A program made the position numbers and the translations under genes. Shown here in pieces: positions 43,407-46,215 of a stretch of DNA of 46,215 bases; position 1 is the first letter of the stretch, and every line of letters begins with the position of its first letter. Origin of the DNA: an uncultured Bacteroidales bacterium (GTDB lineage Bacteria > Bacteroidota > Bacteroidia > Bacteroidales > Bacteroidaceae); NCBI GenBank assembly GCA_902781515.1, contig CACZJU010000021.1, positions 1 through 46,215 on the forward strand. The letters are read 5' to 3'. Under the pieces are notes generated by a model. That model was not told where the DNA came from. It saw only the letters and a list, made by a program, of their open reading frames with translations, and did not search any database.

Positions 43407-45104
43407 TTACTTTATTTCCATCATCATTTCGTCCACGTTGGCTCCTGGAGGTGTCATCGGCAGGACATTGTCTTCTTCCTTGACGGCGCACTGCAACAGG
43501 AAGGCACCTGGCGTCTCCAGCATCTCCTTAATGCCATCGGCAAGGTCCTTTCGGTCTATTACCGTACGCGACGGAATGCCGTATGCCTTGCAGATGCCCT
43601 CATAGTCGGGGTTGAGCATCGGTGTGAACGAGTAGCGTTTGTTGAAGAACAGGTACTGCCACTGGCGCACGTTGCCCAGGAAGTTGTTGTTCAGCAGGAT
43701 AATCTTCACGGGGCATCCCTGTTCCATAATGGTTCCCAGTTCCTGAATTGTCATCTGCAAGCCGCCGTCACCCACGAACAGACACACTGTGCGCTCGGGA
43801 GCTCCGAAGGTAGCACCAATGGCTGCGGGCAGACCGAAGCCCATCGTACCGCAACCGCCGGAGGTTACTACGCTGCGGCCTTGCGAGAACTGGAAGTAGC
43901 GGCAACCGAACATCTGGTTCTGACCCACGTCGGTCACCAATACGGCCTTCTTCTCGGTGGCATTGCTCACGGCACGCACTACCTCAGCCATCAGCAGAGG
44001 GCCTTCGGTGGGATTAATGGCACGTTCAATGACCATCTCGCGCTCCTTGTCCCAATAGGGGCGGAAGCCTTCTATCCATTCCTTGTGCTGCTGCTCCTTC
44101 AACAGGGCAGTCACGCGGGCGAGGGTTGACTTGCAGTCACCCACAACAGCCACATCCACGCTGACATTCTTGTTTATCTCACTTGGGTCTATGTCGAAAT
44201 GTATCACCTTTGCCTGCTTGGCGTAGGTGTCGAGGTTGCCCGTCACACGGTCGTCGAAGCGCATACCCACTGCAATCAGCAGGTCACACTTGTTCGTCAT
44301 CACATTGGGAGCCAAGTTTCCGTGCATACCCAGCATACCAACATTCAGGGGATGGTCGCTGGGCAGGGCAGACAGTCCCAACAGGGTGCAACCGGCAGGC
44401 ATGTCGGCCTTCTCTATGAACTGGCGCAGTTCCTCGCGGGCATCACCCAGTTCCACGCCCTGTCCCACAAGTACCAGAGGACGCTCGGCCTTGTTTATCA
44501 GGTCGGCAGCCTCCTGTATGTTTTCATCGGTAGGAACAGGAACGGGACGATAACTACGAATGAAATCCACCTTTGCAGGCTCGTAGTCCACCAATCCCGT
44601 CTGGGCGTTCTTGGCAAAGTCGAGCACCACAGGACCGGGACGTCCGCTCTTGGCAATATAGAAAGCACGGCTAACGGCCCAAGCCACATCCTCGGCCTTA
44701 CGAATCTGGAAAGCCCACTTCGTGATTGGCTGCGTCACACCGATAACATCCACCTCCTGAAAGGCATCCGTTCCCAGCATAGCAGCGCCAACCTGACCGC
44801 AGATGACCACCATCGGGGTCGAGTCTATCATAGCATCGGCAATACCGGTGATGGTGTTCATGGCACCCGGACCGCTCGTAGCAATGACCACGCCTACCCT
44901 ACCGCTCACTCTGGCATAACCCTGAGCAGCGTGGGCAGCGCCCTGCTCGTGACGAACGAGAATGTGATGGAGAGTTTTCTTGTGGTCGTACAAAGCATCA
45001 TAGGTGGGCATAATGGCACCACCAGGATAACCGAACAACACATCAACGCCTTCCGCCTCAAGACTTCTCATCAAGGCCTCAGCACCTGTGATTTTCTCTT
45101 TCAT
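43407..45104 (-). CDS. ilvB: acetolactate synthase large (catalytic) subunit
   Basis: First step of valine, leucine and isoleucine synthesis: joins two pyruvates, or pyruvate and 2-oxobutyrate, using thiamine diphosphate and FAD. 565 residues. Conserved N-terminal VLFGYPGGAIMPTYDAL, a pyruvate-binding/FAD middle, and the ThDP site near 435-475 (CLFVGDGGLQMTIQELGTIM, then KIILLNN). It is the first gene of the minus-strand operon with a good promoter (45133-45164) and a leader of about 22 bases. ilvD and ilvA, common companions, do not lie upstream here. Confidence 0.97.
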   Translation of the reverse strand: MKEKITGAEALMRSLEAEGVDVLFGYPGGAIMPTYDALYDHKKTLHHILVRHEQGAAHAAQGYARVSGRVGVVIATSGPGAMNTITGIADAMIDSTPMVVICGQVGAAMLGTDAFQEVDVIGVTQPITKWAFQIRKAEDVAWAVSRAFYIAKSGRPGPVVLDFAKNAQTGLVDYEPAKVDFIRSYRPVPVPTDENIQEAADLINKAERPLVLVGQGVELGDAREELRQFIEKADMPAGCTLLGLSALPSDHPLNVGMLGMHGNLAPNVMTNKCDLLIAVGMRFDDRVTGNLDTYAKQAKVIHFDIDPSEINKNVSVDVAVVGDCKSTLARVTALLKEQQHKEWIEGFRPYWDKEREMVIERAINPTEGPLLMAEVVRAVSNATEKKAVLVTDVGQNQMFGCRYFQFSQGRSVVTSGGCGTMGFGLPAAIGATFGAPERTVCLFVGDGGLQMTIQELGTIMEQGCPVKIILLNNNFLGNVRQWQYLFFNKRYSFTPMLNPDYEGICKAYGIPSRTVIDRKDLADGIKEMLETPGAFLLQCAVKEEDNVLPMTPPGANVDEMMMEIK

Positions 45105-45132
45105 ATCCTTTTACCTTATAATTTGAGCGTGA

Positions 45133-45164
45133 CAAAGGTAGTGAAAACCGAGCGAAATAACAAA
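45133..45164 (-). promoter_or_regulatory. promoter of the ilv operon
   Basis: TTTG (minus strand, 45161-45164), 20 bases, TACCTTTG (45133-45140). The leader to the ilvB ATG is too short for an attenuator. The -33 box lies inside the left arm of a 19-base inverted repeat. Confidence 0.82.
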
Positions 45165-45287
45165 TAATGAACAACATTTCTGCGGCAAGGGCACGAAAAC
45201 GAACCTGTTTGATTTTCTGCCACTGCGGCAAGAATGTGAAGCCGACAGGCTGAAAAGGGCAAACGCCCGTTCATTATTTGTTATTTC
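45154..45287. repeat. 19-base perfect inverted repeat upstream of ilvB
   Basis: GAAATAACAAATAATGAAC (45154-45172) and its exact reverse complement (45269-45287) flank 96 bases. The segment between holds two copies of TGCGGCAAG (45181 and 45224). The left arm carries the -33 box of the ilv promoter. Confidence 0.8.
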
Positions 45288-45491
45288 CGAGGTGCCTCCT
45301 ACTCTCGAGGCTGCAACGCAGACTCAAAGTTGTGAAAATCGAGCCGCATCCTATTTTCGACCTTGCAGCAAGGTCAAAGGTAATGAAAACGCGAGCTACG
45401 CCACTCGGCATTACTTAAGTGAGCTTAGCGCTAATCTCGCTGTTTACTCGGTTCGGGCGAGCCAATGTACAGATGTTATATTGTTCTAGGG
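45288..45491. other. gene-free region with a second promoter-like motif
   Basis: No gene is supported. It contains the 17-base palindrome GACCTTGCAGCAAGGTC (45359-45375) and, overlapping its end, CAAAGGTAATGAAAACGCGAG. This resembles CAAAGGTAGTGAAAACCGAG at the real ilv promoter, so it is a second -7-like box (TACCTTTG on the minus strand, 45375-45382) without a good -33. Confidence 0.45.
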
Positions 45492-45773
45492 TTAGTAGTT
45501 AAAAGAGGTCTGAATGTGTGCCGGTTCTTGAAACAATTCATCTACAGACTCGTAAGCCTTCAACTTGCCTTGCTTCATGTCCTCATGAGCCTGCTCAATG
45601 GATTTCACCACACTGTCCTTCAAGTAGCAACCTGTCTCAGGGTCGTAGATGCGAGTCTTAGGGGCGGTTTTGGGCGTGATTTTGGAAATGAGCACTCCCA
45701 GCGCCTGTAAGTACTCCATTAGAGCCTTGCCCTTGGCACTGCGCTCGTTCAATGTGATTGCATAAGTTGCCAT
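45492..45773 (-). CDS. small cytosolic protein of unknown function, antitoxin-like
   Basis: 93 residues from ATG 45773 (MATYAITLNERSAKGKALMEYL); a GTG two codons upstream is less likely. The N-terminal strand followed by a helix (TYAITLNERSAKGKALMEYL) and the C-terminal acidic helical part (SIEQAHEDMKQGKLKAYESVDELF) resemble small Bacteroidetes proteins labelled RelB/DUF2683-like that are antitoxin candidates. There is no toxin gene beside it in the window, so the role is uncertain. A -7 box lies 30 bases upstream. Confidence 0.7.
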   Translation of the reverse strand: MATYAITLNERSAKGKALMEYLQALGVLISKITPKTAPKTRIYDPETGCYLKDSVVKSIEQAHEDMKQGKLKAYESVDELFQEPAHIQTSFNY

Positions 45774-45802
45774 AATCACTCGTTTTTGATATTTCTACAC
45801 CG

Positions 45803-45810
45803 CAAAGATA
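45803..45810 (-). promoter_or_regulatory. -7 box of the 45492-45773 gene
   Basis: TATCTTTG on the minus strand 30 bases before ATG 45773; no TTTG at the correct distance is visible. A further -7-like TACCTTTG is at 45957-45964 on the same strand. Confidence 0.55.
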
Positions 45811-45968
45811 CGATTAAGCGAGTGCAGAGCCCGCTCGACCTTTGGTCGCATGTTCCCGGAGGGTCTCAAGAAACTTGTTTGAGCTATGCCGAGCATGAAA
45901 GGCTACGGGTAGGCGAGCTCTGCTCGGGAATGCATCTTCGCACGAGTTTACGAGTGCAAAGGTACGAC
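45811..45968. other. gene-free stretch with short hairpins
   Basis: No gene is supported. There are several small inverted repeats, for example CTCAAGAAACTTGTTTGAG (near 45866-45884). Related phrases GAGTGCAGAGC and GAGCTCTGCTC also recur across the stretch. It ends in a second -7-like motif (45957-45964). Confidence 0.35.
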
Positions 45969-46007
45969 AATCCCCCGAAACTGCATTAACACAATTTTCG
46001 GGGGATT
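45969..46007. terminator. strong bidirectional terminator
   Basis: AATCCCCCGAAA (45969-45980) pairs perfectly over 12 bases with TTTCGGGGGATT (45996-46007), followed by TTTA on the plus strand. It probably ends the gene whose 3' end lies at 46102-46215. Confidence 0.82.
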
Positions 46008-46101
46008 TTACCAAATTCGGAAAAAACAATCACGCTAGTATCGTTGGCGTTAGGCCCTACTCACCGACGGTAGCTTATTGGTTTTAGTACTTATGTTACA
46101 T

Positions 46102-46215
46102 TCACTTGAGCGGACCACCGCCGTCGCTTGTGGGATTGCCCCAAAGCAGTTGCTGGTTGGTGCGTAGCCAGTTGCCCCATCCCGTCAGTTTGTGGAATGT
46201 GGTCTGCTCGTAGCC
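46102..46215 (-). CDS. 3' end of an unidentified gene (cut by the window)
   Basis: The last 37 codons and stop of a minus-strand gene that begins outside the window. The visible tail reads GYEQTTFHKLTGWGNWL, then RTNQQLLWGNPTSDGGGPLK, hydrophilic with several aromatic residues. The frame is open to the window edge and a strong terminator follows the stop at about 95 bases. Family not recognised. Confidence 0.6.
   Translation of the reverse strand, partial: GYEQTTFHKLTGWGNWLRTNQQLLWGNPTSDGGGPLK

Noticed and set aside
45154-45287. An invertible promoter controlling ilvB
   Set aside because: The -7 box lies outside the arms and the -33 lies inside an arm identical in both orientations, so inversion would not switch the promoter off. 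The repeat itself remains a finding.
45786-46029. Overlapping small open frames on both strands
   Set aside because: They cross a strong terminator and promoter-like motifs and show no protein family features.

Overview
The window looks like chromosome of a member of the Bacteroidales, most probably Prevotella in the broad sense. The signs are Bacteroidetes-type promoters (TTTG, 19-20 bases, TAnnTTTG) in front of many genes, start sites that almost never carry a Shine-Dalgarno sequence, a SusC/SusD outer-membrane import locus, secreted proteins with type IX-like C-terminal tails, and Bacteroidales gene orders such as coaX / outer-membrane protein / lptC / CNNM protein / peptidyl-prolyl isomerase. 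This is inferred from the sequence alone; no database was searched.

Layout. 1-540: five tRNA genes (Val, Arg, Tyr, Asp, Gly) in one minus-strand unit. 573-4233: a small secreted protein, ribosomal protein S1 (rpsA) and RNase Z. 4325-7618: a tiny secreted protein that is almost only a sorting-type tail, an L,D-transpeptidase lipoprotein, and an ECF sigma factor followed by a probable membrane anti-sigma protein and a Spy/CpxP-like periplasmic protein. 7715-11421: mazG and valS, with valS carrying two GC-rich palindromic elements in frame. 11749-22791: a minus-strand operon of SusC, SusD, a zinc metallohydrolase lipoprotein, a DUF4302 lipoprotein and a large repeat protein broken by a frameshift. 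23020-32245: a second minus-strand run, DUF4105/Lnb-like protein, degenerate alkaline-phosphatase-like protein, SecA, a small acidic protein and an M6 metalloprotease. 32358-38670: coaX, an outer-membrane protein, lptC, a CNNM/CBS protein and a SurA/PpiD-like chaperone on the plus strand. 39131-40767: DUF4160-DUF2442 pair, a long rod-like hairpin and a secreted protein. 40968-45104: branched-chain amino-acid operon ilvB-ilvN-thioesterase-ilvC. 45492-46215: a small protein and the end of another gene.

How they work together. Much of the window concerns the cell envelope: export (SecA), lipoprotein maturation (Lnb-like), LPS transport (LptC), periplasmic folding (PpiD-like), wall cross-linking (L,D-transpeptidase) and surface nutrient capture. 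The SusCD operon with a zinc metallohydrolase, lying beside a secreted M6 protease, suggests capture of protein or peptide material; that is inference.

The most unusual signals are not genes. Two intergenic arrays (11495-11678 and 38729-39008), 27 kb apart, are built from small dyad-symmetric units repeating almost exactly every 23 bases. They share two unit types in opposite order, and each begins right after a transcription terminator. Also notable are palindromic elements inside valS, a five-helix rod-like hairpin at 39842-39962, an 8-base tandem repeat inside the lptC signal sequence, and families of 7-9 base tandem repeats in many gene gaps.
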